64,000 nt of DNA. It comes from Chitinophagaceae bacterium (GTDB taxonomy: Bacteria; Bacteroidota; Bacteroidia; Chitinophagales; Chitinophagaceae). Location of the stretch: assembly GCA_016722465.1 (NCBI GenBank), contig JADKJC010000013.1:620001-684000 (forward strand). The letters are read 5' to 3'. The position numbers and the translations under genes are program-made. The notes beneath the pieces were generated by a model, which did not search any database, was not told the origin of the DNA, and worked only from the letters and a program-made list of their open reading frames with translations. Below are positions 50,966 through 61,513 of the stretch, one piece after another. The stretch's first letter is position 1; each line of letters opens with the position of its first letter.

Positions 50966-51682
50966 ATGACAAAACTTTCCGTCAACATAAACAAGATAGC
51001 TACCCTGCGTAACAGCCGGGGTGGGAATAATCCTGATTTAATTAAAACCGCTTTAGACATTGAACGTTTTGGTGCGGATGGCATCACCGTACACCCAAGG
51101 CCCGATGAGCGGCATATCCGCTACCAGGATGTGTTTGATTTAAAAAAAATAATTAAAACAGAGCTAAACATAGAGGGCAATTGTACCGAGGATAAATTTG
51201 TACAGTTAGTGTTGGCAAACAAACCGGCACAAGTCACACTGGTTCCAGATGCATTGGGACAGTTGACTTCCAATCATGGATGGAATACAATGGCCAACAA
51301 AGACTACCTGGTAAAAATGATCACAATATTTAAAAATGCAGGGATAAGAACTTCGATATTTGTGGATCCGGTTATTGAAATGGTAGAAGGCGCTGCAGCA
51401 ATAGGAACAGACAGGATTGAACTTTATACCGAGGAGTATGCCAGGGAATATGTTACCGGCAATAAAGATGCAGTTATGATATATACAGCTGCTGCCGTAA
51501 GGGCGAATGAACTGGGGCTTGGTATCAATGCCGGTCACGACCTTGACCTGCACAATCTTAAATACTTTGCTGAAAATATTCCGGGTTTGATGGAAGTGTC
51601 CATTGGCCATGCGTTGATATGCGATTCGTTATATTACGGCTTGGAAAATACGGTACAGTTATACCAGCGGCAATTAAAATAA
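50966..51682 (+). CDS. pdxJ: Pyridoxine 5'-phosphate synthase
   Basis: 238-residue TIM-barrel enzyme that joins 1-deoxyxylulose 5-phosphate with 3-amino-2-oxopropyl phosphate to give pyridoxine phosphate (vitamin B6). Family signatures: [18 protein letters not shown] at the N-terminus, [16 protein letters not shown] near residues 36-51, and [13 protein letters not shown] near residues 190-202. Length is standard. The last codons and the stop lie inside a repeat that recurs downstream of lspA. A TATCTTTA element about 20-27 nt upstream is a near match to the -7 consensus. Confidence 0.95.
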   Translation: MTKLSVNINKIATLRNSRGGNNPDLIKTALDIERFGADGITVHPRPDERHIRYQDVFDLKKIIKTELNIEGNCTEDKFVQLVLANKPAQVTLVPDALGQLTSNHGWNTMANKDYLVKMITIFKNAGIRTSIFVDPVIEMVEGAAAIGTDRIELYTEEYAREYVTGNKDAVMIYTAAAVRANELGLGINAGHDLDLHNLKYFAENIPGLMEVSIGHALICDSLYYGLENTVQLYQRQLK

Positions 51683-51806
51683 ATACGGAGAATGCAACAC
51701 AGATTGGGTTATAACTGGCAGCGTGGCAAAGCAAGGCTTAAAACCCGTTTTAAATCTACCACATCGTTGTCATCAGTGTCCTGTATATAAAACACAATTA
51801 CATGAA
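51663..51806 (+). repeat. pdxJ-lspA intergenic repeat, copy 1
   Basis: From the last pdxJ codons to the first codons of lspA. It matches copy 2 (52411-52566) along its length, including ATAAATACGGAGAAT, CGTTTTAAATCT and CCACATC stretches. The internal part is a hairpin-type dispersed repeat. Confidence 0.8.
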
Positions 51807-52293
51807 AAAAGGAATGAAAATTTTATTATTCTGTCTAAGTTCTCTTACCCTCATCAGTTGGGACAGGGCCAGTAAAGAACTGGCAAAAGAACATTTAAAA
51901 GACAAAGCAACACTGTCCTATTTTCACGATACCATCCGCCTGCAATATGTAGAGAATACCGGCGCTGCCATGGGTTTTGCAGATGACTTACCGAAGCAGC
52001 TTAGTTTTTGGTTGCTGAGCATGGCACCATTGGCATTACTATTAGGGATGTCGGGTTATGTAATAAAGAACAGCGATAAAATGAACGGCGCAAAGATGGC
52101 TGCTTTTACACTCATCATCGCCGGCGGCCTGGGTAATATTTACGACCGCATTGTATTCGACCGGCATGTTACCGACTTTATGAATATTGGTATCAATGAT
52201 CTGCGTACCGGCATTTTTAATTTTGCAGATGTATGTATCACAGCCGGTGCAATCCTGCTACTGGCCTCTTACAGGAATAAAAATACAGCTTGA
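51802..52293 (+). CDS. lspA: Lipoprotein signal peptidase (signal peptidase II)
   Basis: 163-residue inner-membrane aspartyl protease that cleaves prolipoproteins at the modified cysteine. Four hydrophobic segments are visible. Catalytic aspartates: Asp125 (VTDFM, following GNIYDRIVF) and Asp143 (FNFADVC), with the family's GGLGNxxDR motif at 108-116. The N-terminal WDRASK matches the conserved first-helix end. The gene is bracketed by two copies of the same repeat. Confidence 0.93.
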   Translation: MKKGMKILLFCLSSLTLISWDRASKELAKEHLKDKATLSYFHDTIRLQYVENTGAAMGFADDLPKQLSFWLLSMAPLALLLGMSGYVIKNSDKMNGAKMAAFTLIIAGGLGNIYDRIVFDRHVTDFMNIGINDLRTGIFNFADVCITAGAILLLASYRNKNTA

Positions 52294-52302
52294 TTTATTT
52301 TA

Positions 52303-52388
52303 ACCACAAAGACACAAGTACACAAGGAAAACACAAAGACGAAATAAAAAACAGCAGTGTTCCTTGGTGAATACCGTGACTTAGTGGC
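52303..52388. repeat. CCACAAAGACACAAG-type hairpin repeat
   Basis: Left arm rich in CACAAAG/CACAAGG words and right arm GTGTTCCTTGGTG...GTGACTTAGTGG pair imperfectly. The right arm sequence (from 52356) recurs at 52574, next to the M28 gene end, at about 72% identity by eye. Confidence 0.6.
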
Positions 52389-52410
52389 TACTGATTTTAC
52401 CATTGTTTAC

Positions 52411-52566
52411 ACCAGCAGCAGTTGAAATAAATACGGAGAATAGCAACACTACGTATTACACTGATAATAACTGATAGCATTGCTTTGAAAGACTTAAAAT
52501 CCGTTTTAAATCTGCCACATCAGCATCATCTCCGTTCCATCCCTAAAACATAATCAAATAAAAAAA
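52411..52566 (+). repeat. pdxJ-lspA intergenic repeat, copy 2
   Basis: Starts with a near copy of the pdxJ 3' end: in the same frame it reads QQQLK and a stop, against QRQLK and stop in copy 1. It continues through the whole intergenic sequence to the position of the lspA start, where ATG is replaced by ATA. No lspA-like sequence follows. Confidence 0.8.
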
Positions 52567-52614
52567 CATTCTTAGTGTTCCTTCCTGAGTGCCCTGACTT
52601 GCCGGTGATTGATT

Positions 52615-54844
52615 TTACAATGCTTTTACTATATCATTTAAATAAGCAGCAAGTTTACTAATTGCTGCTGCTGTTAATTCAATCTGTTCCTGTGCCTCTT
52701 TCCAGTTGCGTTGCTCAATGGCTTCCCTGATGCCGGGCAAGGTTTTTACTCCATAACCGGTGTAAAATCCAGGTGCATATATGCTATGCCGGTACCAGCC
52801 ACGCCTTGGCAAACCATCATTGGTAAGCAATGCCTGCTCTGCATGGTACAATTGATTGTTCAGTGTTGTTTTCTTCAACTCAGAAATGTTCCCGTTTGCA
52901 ATGGCATCATTCAGGGCAATGCTTGATTTTTTCCAGTACAGTTGTTGCATTCTGCAATGCCGAAAAATTCAGGTAAGGCACTTCAGCTTTTGCAGCAGGT
53001 GGCAGTTTGGATTCAGTAATATTGTTGCCGGTAATATAATGATTTTCTTTGATCAACTGGTTCTCAACCGCCGTATTCTCCCTCATATCATCAGCCAGCG
53101 CAATTACTTCTGTTGCATATTTGCTGATGTTCTTTTGCAGGCTTCTAAAATCATAAGGCAGTGTTTCTGCATTGGCAAAACGCAGTGTCATCCTGCCGCA
53201 GATTTTTGCCAGTGCCACACCATATTCAAAGCTGGGATCCTTAAATCTTTTATACAGGTCATAACTGTCATATACTGAGTGGTATTCGCCACCTTCATCT
53301 TCCCCGCCAAAAGCAATGTTCATACTTGTGATACCAAGATGCTGAAAGAAAGGTGAATAATCAGAACCTGCACCGAGTGCGGCAAGGTCAAATGTTTTTT
53401 TAGCCAGCAATTCTTTTTTTGTCCTCGCTGTTCCTGCATTTATAATGTCAGCAGATCTTCTTCTTTCAAATACGCTGGTATTGGTCTGCGGATCCTTTAC
53501 ATCCTTAGTAATTTCGGTAAAGGCTGGTTCCAGTGCCTGTGACCCGCCGGCATATAAAAATCCACGGCCATTGCCGTCTGAATTTACATAGATCACTGCT
53601 TTTTGTTTCAGTTCCTCCGCATGGTATTCCACCCATTCTGTTGAACCCAGCAATCCGGGCTCTTCACCATCCCATGCACAATACACTAACGTACGTTTTG
53701 GTTTGTAGCCATTCTTAGCCATCTCTCCCATAGCCCTTGCTTCTTCCAGCAATGCTGCAAGGCCACTCACAGGATCGGCTGCCCCATTTACCCAGGCATC
53801 ATGGTGGTTGCCACGGATCACCCATTCATCCGGCAGCTCACTTCCTTTTAATTTGGCGATAATGTTATTGACTGGCCTTACCTGCCAGTCGAATGCTAAT
53901 TTTAAATGAACTTTATTAACAGAAGGCCCTACATGATAAGTGATTGGCAACGCCCCCTTCCAGTCATCCGGCACCACCAGCCCCTGCAGGCTTTCCAGCA
54001 ATGGCTGAGCATCTGCATAACTGATAGGAATAACCGGTATTTTCAGCAGGTTAACGGCATCCTTCCTGTCCAGCCTTTTGGCATCTTTTGCAGAGCCGGT
54101 ATTGGGAGTAAGTGGGTCGCCGGGATAGATGGGCATATCCATTACCGAACCACGCTGTGCACCATAAGCTGGTTTATACGGCCCCTGGGGATATACATCC
54201 CCCTGAAAATAACCATCGTCTTTGGGATCACTGTAAATGATACAACCAATGGCGCCATGCTCCTGCGCTACTTTGGGTTTAATGCCACGCCAGCTTCTTC
54301 CATATTTTGCAATAACGATCTTTCCTTTTACGTCAATACCCAATCTTTCCAGCATTTCATAGTCGGCAGGAACACCGTAGTTAACATACACCAGTTCAGC
54401 AGTCACATCACCATCGGCACTCCAGCAATTGTAAATGGGCAACTGACCTTTTTGACCAGAAGTTTCATCCTCTTTTAATGCCGGTTCTTTTAAGGAAGCT
54501 TTATAATGCCTGCTGCCGGTCATCTCCAGTTCTCTTGTAAGCGGCGTGGGAAACAGTACATAAAATGTTTCTATGGCTGTTTCAAATCCCCAGCTTTTTA
54601 ATTTATCCGCAATATATTTTGCATTGGCATCTCCACCGGGTGATGCCACATGGTGCGGTACCGCCGAAAGGTCTTTGATATACTGATCAACATTACCGGC
54701 ACTCAGTAAAGCATCAAATTTTTGCTCAGTTGCCTGCTGGGCTGCTGTAGCTGTCTTGCCAAAACCTGCGATGGCATTCGATTGTGCAGCAGCAGCTAAA
54801 GAGCATACAGTTAGTACCAGGAGCGATATTAATTTTCTGTTCAT
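52615..54844 (-). CDS. M28 family peptidase, glutamate carboxypeptidase II-like (one indel)
   Basis: About 742 residues after correction. Signal peptide (ends AAAAQ), a PA-type insert (about 145-260), the M28 zinc peptidase core and a C-terminal TFR-dimer-like helical domain. Zinc ligands are visible: NHHDAW, the DP after it, WDGEEPGLLGS, and a late HSVYD. It should release N-terminal or gamma-linked residues from peptides in the periplasm. The frame breaks at the T-run 52927-52932, where one T is extra; correction continues into EKSSIALNDAIAN. It converges on the repeat region and on lspA. Confidence 0.87.
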
Positions 54845-54875
54845 AGTGAATTTTGTTGTAGTGAAATGCAGTTAT

Positions 54876-54883
54876 CAAATTTA
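54876..54883 (-). promoter_or_regulatory. Bacteroidota -7 element TAAATTTG
   Basis: Perfect TAnnTTTG on the minus strand, 32-39 nt before the M28 peptidase start. No -33 TTG at the expected spacing. Confidence 0.4.
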
Positions 54884-54955
54884 CTGGAAATGAATTGAAA
54901 CCATTTTGAATAAAATTCCGTTCTTTAATAAGAATTACATTAACAAGCCATTACT

Positions 54956-55354
54956 ATGAACGGAGAAACAAATATCAGCCTGCTCCTCAAACACATGAAA
55001 CCCCAATTGAATGCCAGTGAATACGTGTTTTGTCAAACCAGGGATGCCAGCAGTATCAATATCGCTGAAATCATTGGTATGTTTAAAGAAGCAGAGGCTT
55101 TTACTGTTGTTCTTAAAAAGGAAACAGCAGACAACCTGCAACTCCCCTACAGCTATATTGCGGCATGGATCACACTCGCCGTTCATTCTTCATTGAATGC
55201 TGTTGGACTAACGGCTGCTTTTTCAAAAGCACTAGCAGAGGAAGGCATCAGTTGCAACGTAATTGCAGCTTATTACCACGATCATATTTTTGTTGACAGT
55301 TCAGATGCTTTCCGGGCCATGGATACATTAAAAGAATTAGCAGCAAAAGCTTAG
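54956..55354 (+). CDS. ACT domain-containing protein (DUF2241-like)
   Basis: 132-residue soluble protein with two ACT-like halves: NISLLLKHMKPQLNASEYVFC (DUF2241 N-terminus) and SSLNAVGLTAAFSKALAEEGISCNVIAAYYHDHIFV, where the last stretch is the typical ACT strand-helix-strand. It probably binds an amino acid or related small ligand. It converges with the CusB gene 17 bp away. Confidence 0.82.
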   Translation: MNGETNISLLLKHMKPQLNASEYVFCQTRDASSINIAEIIGMFKEAEAFTVVLKKETADNLQLPYSYIAAWITLAVHSSLNAVGLTAAFSKALAEEGISCNVIAAYYHDHIFVDSSDAFRAMDTLKELAAKA

Positions 55355-55371
55355 TTCATTAACGTGTTATG

Positions 55372-56502
55372 CTAATCTTCCGACTTATTCTTCAATCCCA
55401 TCAACAACGAATAAGCACCTTTTGTAACAAAGGTTTGCCCTGCTAATTTATCTCCCTGCAAAATTTCAGTAAAGCCGTTCTCCGTATTGCCTGGCTCTAC
55501 CTGTGTCATTTCAAATTGCGAATCACCTCTTTTTATAAATGCATACTGTTTATTCTCAAAACGAACAATTGCATCTTCGGGCAATACAAAGCTATTGTTT
55601 GAAAGCACTTCAATTTCAGCATTCATATAAGTGCCGGGAATGAGTGTTTTATCGTATTGCTCAAAATGACAATGCACTTCAGTATTTCGTTCAGCACCAA
55701 TCTCCTTCCCTATCAACAATATTTCGCAGGGATATTTTTTTTCCGGCTTATTATTGGTAAAGGCGGTTAATTTTTGCCCGATAAAAAGTTTGTCGATATC
55801 TTTTTCAAACACTACTAAATTCAGGTGAATGTCTTCAGGGTTTACCATTTCAAACAACACCTCTGTCGGTGAAACATATTTGCCAATATTCACATTCACG
55901 CTGGTAACAAATCCATTGATAGGAGAATACACATTGATGCTGCGGCTGATGCTATTAGCCGTTACTGCAGCAGGATTGATGCCAATCAACTGTAACTTTT
56001 CTGACAGGGCCCGCTGTGTTATCAGCAGTCCACTCAACTCTGCTGCTGCCTGCTGAAATACCTTGTCACTGCTGGCCTTGCTCTGGTTTAGTTCTTTCTG
56101 CCGGTCGTATTCCAGCTGACTGTAGCTGAGCCTTGATTTCGTCATCAGGTAATCCTGCTGCAACTGGATGTACTGCTGATCTTCCATCACAGCGATTACT
56201 TCACCTTTACTTACATGCATGCCTGGCAACAGTTTGGTTGTTTTTAAATAGCCGCCCAATGGCACACTTACCGATACCATGTTTTGCGGCGGCACATCTA
56301 TCTTGCCATTTACTTTTAATACAGCTGCAATGGATCGCTGCTCCAGGTTGCCGGTAGCAATGCCTGCGTTTTTAATCTGTGCAGTTGATAAGGTGATGAT
56401 GTTTCCATCGGCAGAAGCTGTTTCTTTTGCTGCTGTTTCTTTTTTGCTGTTGCAAGAGGCAAGCAGCAGCATCGTCGATACTGTATATATAACTTGTTTC
56501 AT
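55372..56502 (-). CDS. CusB/CzcB-type efflux periplasmic adaptor (RND)
   Basis: 376-residue membrane fusion protein. Lipobox with Cys17 (LLASC), then a Lys/Ala/Thr-rich linker, a barrel-sandwich lipoyl-like half (VPLGGYLKTTKLLPGMHVSKGEVIAVMED), a helical hairpin (YIQLQQDYLMTKSRLSYSQLEYDRQKE), then the second lipoyl half and beta-barrel (VYSPINGFVTSVNVNIGKYVSPTEVLFE). It links the CusA pump to its outer-membrane part. It is the third gene of the operon, 12 bp after CusA-TolC. Confidence 0.9.
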   Translation of the reverse strand: MKQVIYTVSTMLLLASCNSKKETAAKETASADGNIITLSTAQIKNAGIATGNLEQRSIAAVLKVNGKIDVPPQNMVSVSVPLGGYLKTTKLLPGMHVSKGEVIAVMEDQQYIQLQQDYLMTKSRLSYSQLEYDRQKELNQSKASSDKVFQQAAAELSGLLITQRALSEKLQLIGINPAAVTANSISRSINVYSPINGFVTSVNVNIGKYVSPTEVLFEMVNPEDIHLNLVVFEKDIDKLFIGQKLTAFTNNKPEKKYPCEILLIGKEIGAERNTEVHCHFEQYDKTLIPGTYMNAEIEVLSNNSFVLPEDAIVRFENKQYAFIKRGDSQFEMTQVEPGNTENGFTEILQGDKLAGQTFVTKGAYSLLMGLKNKSED

Positions 56503-56514
56503 TTAATGTTTCAT

Positions 56515-59500
56515 TTATTTGTTACTGAAATAATGCAATTGAATGATGGCATCATTCAAGTTTTTTACTGCTTCTATATAATCGTTCTGCGTTGTTATAC
56601 TTTGATTCACCAGCATCACCCATTCTAAATAATTTATACTGCCATTGCTGAATTGCTGGTTGGCCGTGGTAGTAATGAGTTTTGCTGTACTCAGGCTCTT
56701 TGTTTCAAAATAGGCAACCGTTTGCAAATGTTTTTGGTATTGAAGAAGTGCTGTTTCATATTCTGTCTTTAATAGCTGCAAACTGCTGCTGTAGTTATTT
56801 TCCGCAATGCTACTGCTGAACTGCGCCGCTTTTACTTTCGCTTTTTGCGCTTTGGTAAATATGGGGACGGCGATACCAGCCTGCACTGCAGTAAACCTGT
56901 GGCCGGATGTATAATACTTATCATCAGCACCTGTGCCTTTAATGCTGGTATTGTTTACACCGATCATAAATTCAGGTAACAGTTTTGCCTGCTCTGCTTT
57001 TATCAAAGCTTTTGAAACGTCCTGCTGCTGTTGTATCTGCTGCAGGTAAGGATGTGTACTGATTATTGAAGTATCAATACCTCCATTGAATTGCATTTTG
57101 TATTGACCTGCAATTGGTGAAAAGACTGTTTGTGTATTCATCAGCAATTGAAATTGTATTCGTGCCGTCAGTTGATCACTCATCAGTTGCTGCAACTGTA
57201 CCCTCACCTGTGCCAGTTGATTTTCAGCGGTAGCTTTTTCCAATACATTGGCTTCCCCTTTACTTAAACGAAGTTCGGCTTTTTGTAAAAAGGATTCAAA
57301 CATACTGTCAAGCGATTGTAACAACTGCTTTTTGTGATCAAGATAAAGCAGGTGATAAAAACTTTGTTCCACCTGTTTTTTAAGAACGGCCTCTTTAACG
57401 GCAATATTTAAAAAACTGTTCTTTGCTTCCTGCTGCAACAATTCTTTTTGTCGTTTATAAACGGAAGGCAATGCAAATGTTTGAGATATCCCAAGCCTGG
57501 TATCCGTGTAAATACTGTTGATTTGCCCAGCTTCTGCCGTGATACTGGTTGGAGCGATTGCTGCCGCTGTTCCAACCAATAATTGCTGGTATTGGGCTTT
57601 CAGCTTTTCGCTTTTTACTGATAAGTTATTTTTCAGCGCTGTATCCATTGCGGCCTGAAGTGAAATTCCCTGTTGTGCATTCACGGCATTACCGGCAACA
57701 GTAAAAAACAGCAGCAGCAGCATTGTATTGATCGTTGGCTTCATCTTGTTCTTTTTTGTAAACCCTTTTTCGAAAATGATATATAAAATGGGGAGCACCA
57801 TTAATGTGAGGAATGTAGCGATCAATAAACCACCAATCACCACTGTTGCCAGTGGCCGCTGCACTTCTGCTCCGGCGCCATTACTCAATGCCATTGGTAA
57901 AAAGCCAAGCGATGCAACAAAAGCGGTCATTAGTACCGGGCGTAACCTGGTCCTGGTTCCTTTTAATACAATGTGCTTTGTATCCACATCTCCTTCTGCT
58001 TTTAACCGGTTAAATTCTGCTATCAACACAATGCCATTTAATACAGCAACTCCAAACAGGGCTATAAAACCAACGCCGGCACTGATGCTGAATGGCATAC
58101 CCCTTAATGCCAGGAATAAAATCCCTCCCGTTGCACTTAGCGGAATGGCAGAATAAATAAGCAACCCATATTTGAGTGAATCAAATGCAAAGAATAACAG
58201 GAGGAAGATCAGCAACAATGAAACCGGCACAGCAATCATCAACCGTTGCTTCGCTGCATTCAGGTTTTCAAAAGCACCCCCATAGGTAACATAATACCCG
58301 GTGGGAAACTTCAACTGCTTATCTACTTTTTGCTGCAGTTCAGTTACGATTGTCTGCACATCCCTTCCTCTTACATTAAAGCCAACTACAATTCTTCTTT
58401 TAGCATCTTCTCTTTGTATCTGGTTAGGGCCGTCTTTTATCTGTACATCTGCCAACTGGTACAATGGTACCTGTGTGCCAGTTGCAGTTGGCATCAGCAT
58501 ATTCTGTACATCTGCCAGATCTTTTTTCAACGCTCCGCTCAATTTCACCACCAGGTCAAAACGTTTTTCACCCTCAAAAACCATCCCGCTGCTTTGCCCT
58601 GCAAAGGCGGCGTTCACTACTTTATTGATATCTGCAATGTTTAATCCGTATTGGGCAATGGCATTGCGGTTATAATTGATGATAATCTGTGGCATACCGG
58701 CAACAGCCTCCACATATAAATTCTTTGCCCCATCAACAGCGTTGATAATTTTTCCCATTTCTGCAGCATAATGCGCCAGCGTATCCAGGTCTTCACCAAA
58801 TATCTTACACACCACATCCTGCCTGGCACCGGTCATCAGTTCATTAAAACGCATCTGCACAGGGAACTGAAAACCTGCTGTAATACCGGGTACCTCCTTT
58901 AAAGCAGTACCCATTTTTTCTGCCAGTTCATTGAATGTTTTTGCAGAGGTCCATTCTTTTTTGTCTTTCAGAATCACCATCATGTCACTGGCTTCCATTG
59001 GCATTGGATCAGTAGGTACTTCCCCACTGCCGATTTTTGTAACGACTTTCTCTACTTCAGGAAACTGTGTTTTTAAAATATGTGCTGCCTTTTGTGTATT
59101 GGCGATGGTAGTTGTTAAACTGCTTCCTGTCAAAACTCTTGTATCCACGGCAAAGTCACCTTCCTCCAGCGTTGGTATAAATTCTCCACCCAAAAAACCA
59201 AGTATGATCATAGCCGTGATGAATAATCCAATGGTACCGGCAATGATGCTTTTGGGAAATGACAAAGCCACTTTCAATGAGCCTTCATAAAAGTCTTCCA
59301 GTTTTGCCATCAGCCTGTCAGATAAATTGGGCTGGTGCTTAATCTTCCTGCTCAGGAACAAGGCACTCATCATGGGGATATAAGTAAGCGATAAAATAAA
59401 CGCACCAAGTAATGCAAAGGCAACTGTTTGCGCCATTGGCTTGAACATTTTCCCTTCAATGCCCTGTAGTGTAAAAATGGGCAGGTACACCACCAGGATG

Positions 59501-60870
59501 ATGATCTGTCCAAACACGGCACTGTTCATCATTTTACCGGCACTCTTATGCACCGTTTCATCCATCTGCCGGTGATGCAGTTTATCCAGGTGCTGAAAAT
59601 GTTTGTTGTGGGTAAGCTGGTGCATCACTGCTTCCACAATAATGACGGCGCCATCTACAATCAATCCAAAATCCAGTGCGCCTAAACTCATGAGATTACC
59701 ACTAACTCCAAAGAGGTTCATCATAATCACGGCAAACAACATGGCCAGTGGGATGACCGATGCAACCAGCAGGCCTGCCCTGAAATTGCCGAGGAACAAT
59801 ACCAGTACCAGTACAACGATCAATGCACCTTCGGCTAAATTTTTCTCTACGGTGCCGATGGCATTGTTCACCATTTTGTCCGGTCAAGAAAAGGTTCAAT
59901 GATCACTCCTTCCGGTAATGTTTTCTGTATCTGCTTAATCCGTTCCTTTACATTTTTGATCACTTCACTGCTGTTGGCGCCTTTCAGCATCATTACAATG
60001 GCACCGGCAACTTCGCCCTGGTCGTTGTAACACATGGCACCGTAACGGGTGGCATAACCAATTTAACATCGGCTACATCCCTTATAAACAAAGGGTTTCC
60101 CGTGCTTTGTCTTTTAACTGAAATGTTCTTTATGTCATCGATATTGCCCACCAAACCTTCGCTCCGGATGTACAAAACCGTAGCACCCTTTTCTATGTAG
60201 GCACCTCCTGTATTTTGATTGTTACTTTCCAGCGCTTTAAAAACATCATTGATACTGATTTTGTAGGAAAGCAATTTGGCAGGATCAATTTCAATGGAAT
60301 ACTGTTTTAATTTTCCACCAAAACTGCTCACTTCTGCCACGCCTTTTACGCCCAGCAATTGCCGCCTTACAATCCAGTCCTGTATAGTTCGCAGTTCTGT
60401 TTCATTGAATTTATTTTCATAGCCTTCCTTTGGCCTCACCACGTATTGATAAATCTCCCCAAGACCGGTGCTGATGGGGCCTAGTTCAGGCAAACCAATC
60501 CCCTGCGGAATTTCGGCCTTCACTTTCTGGAGCCTTTCAGATACCTGCAACCTTGCCCAGTAAATATCTGTTTCATCATCAAATACAATGGTTACTAGCG
60601 ATAAGCCAAATCTTGAAAAGCTCCTGATTTCCTTCAGTCCATGAATATTGTTGTTGGCCTGTTCAATGGGAAAGGTTACGAGCCTTTCGATATCGGTAGC
60701 GCCAAAGAAGGCGCAATGGTGATTACCTGCACCTGGTTGTTGGTGATATCAGGCACCGCATCTATCGGCAGTTTTGTTACCTGATAACTGCCATAAGCTA
60801 CCAGTACTAAAATGAACAGCCCTATCAGCAGTTTGTGTTTGATAGCAAACCCAATTATTTTATTCAACAT
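56515..60870 (-). CDS. cusA: CusA-TolC fusion, heavy-metal RND efflux pump (three indels)
   Basis: About 1,452 residues after correction. The N-terminal 1,040 residues are a CusA/CzcA-type RND pump: 12 membrane helices, two periplasmic halves, and conserved RND motifs (GALDFGLIVDGAVI and FIALFGVAVLNGIVL). After a short linker (KGFTKKNKMKPT), a complete TolC-like outer-membrane channel of about 410 residues with its own signal-like start is fused on, in the way seen in other Bacteroidota. Frame breaks: T-run 59874-59877, T-run 60062-60064 and A-run 60704-60706 (plus-strand bases), one base missing in each. Corrections restore DRTKMVNNAIG, DVKIGYATRYG and APSFGATDIERL. Probable substrate is Cu(I)/Ag(I), inferred from the family. 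Confidence 0.92.
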
Positions 60871-60964
60871 ATCATTATCCTGTTTATAAATGAATACGAT
60901 CTTTTATAGCGATATAAAAGAATTGACCCAGACAAAGCCTGGGCAGTGCAATAAATTTAAACTA

Positions 60965-61350
60965 TTAACAGGATTTAGGAGGCTGCCAGATATTGGCGAA
61001 GAAGGAAGAGCTTACAAATACATCATGAGGGAAATAGTGTACGTCTTCTACTGTATGATGTATTCTTTGTGTTGATATGCAATAAAAAGTTGGTGGAGAC
61101 GAAATGATTATCTGGGCAGCACAGTTATCGTGCGTTTTAAAAGGCAGCTGCATGTCTTTATCATGATCCGCATCTATTTTGTTGCCATTGGCGTAATGAA
61201 TGCAAAGGAATTGCCAGAGCGTCATATCATTCTTTTCCTTTTTGTGCTCGTTGAAGTGAGCAACAAAAGCAGGCAGCTTCAGCAACTGGCTTAATTCTGT
61301 TGCGGAGAACAGGTAAATGGTAAAAATAATATCGCAATTGATTTTTTCAA
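60965..61350 (-). CDS. Small cysteine-containing protein at the head of the Cus operon (one indel)
   Basis: About 128 residues after correction. A basic N-terminus and signal-peptide-like segment (KKSIAILFLPFYLFS) lead to a conserved body: LLKLPAFVAHFNEHK, LTLWQFLCIHYANG, KDMQLPFKTHDNC and a C-terminal IWQPPKSC. Cys and His are spaced as in periplasmic metal-binding proteins. It resembles a small family I recall next to CusA genes in Bacteroidota. The frame breaks at the A-run 61315-61317 (one base missing). The start is TTG at 61350, chosen because it begins a normal signal sequence. It lies 94 bp upstream of CusA on the same strand; a role in Cu/Ag binding or regulation is inferred from position. 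Confidence 0.6.
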
Positions 61351-61513
61351 AGGAGGTGAAGGTACAGAAAATATTTTACCGGTAAAACGGAAAGCCAACA
61401 GATCAATATTAGTTCATAGTAAAATGTTGGATTCTGTTTCCACCAAGGGGCCGACAGTCCATGCACTTGCAATGTAACAATGAGGAGATACCTGCAAATG
61501 CAACTTCAAAAAA

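Larger units (their letters stand above)
52294..52614. other. Intergenic region made mostly of repeats
   Basis: 321 bp between lspA and the M28 peptidase (convergent), filled by a hairpin repeat (52303-52388), copy 2 of the pdxJ-lspA repeat (52411-52566) and a further partial copy of the 52356-52408 sequence near 52574-52628. Confidence 0.65.

Noticed and set aside
56515..60870. Programmed frameshifting in CusA and other split genes
   Set aside because: The break sites differ in position and direction and no slippery-site pattern is shared; homopolymer error explains them better.
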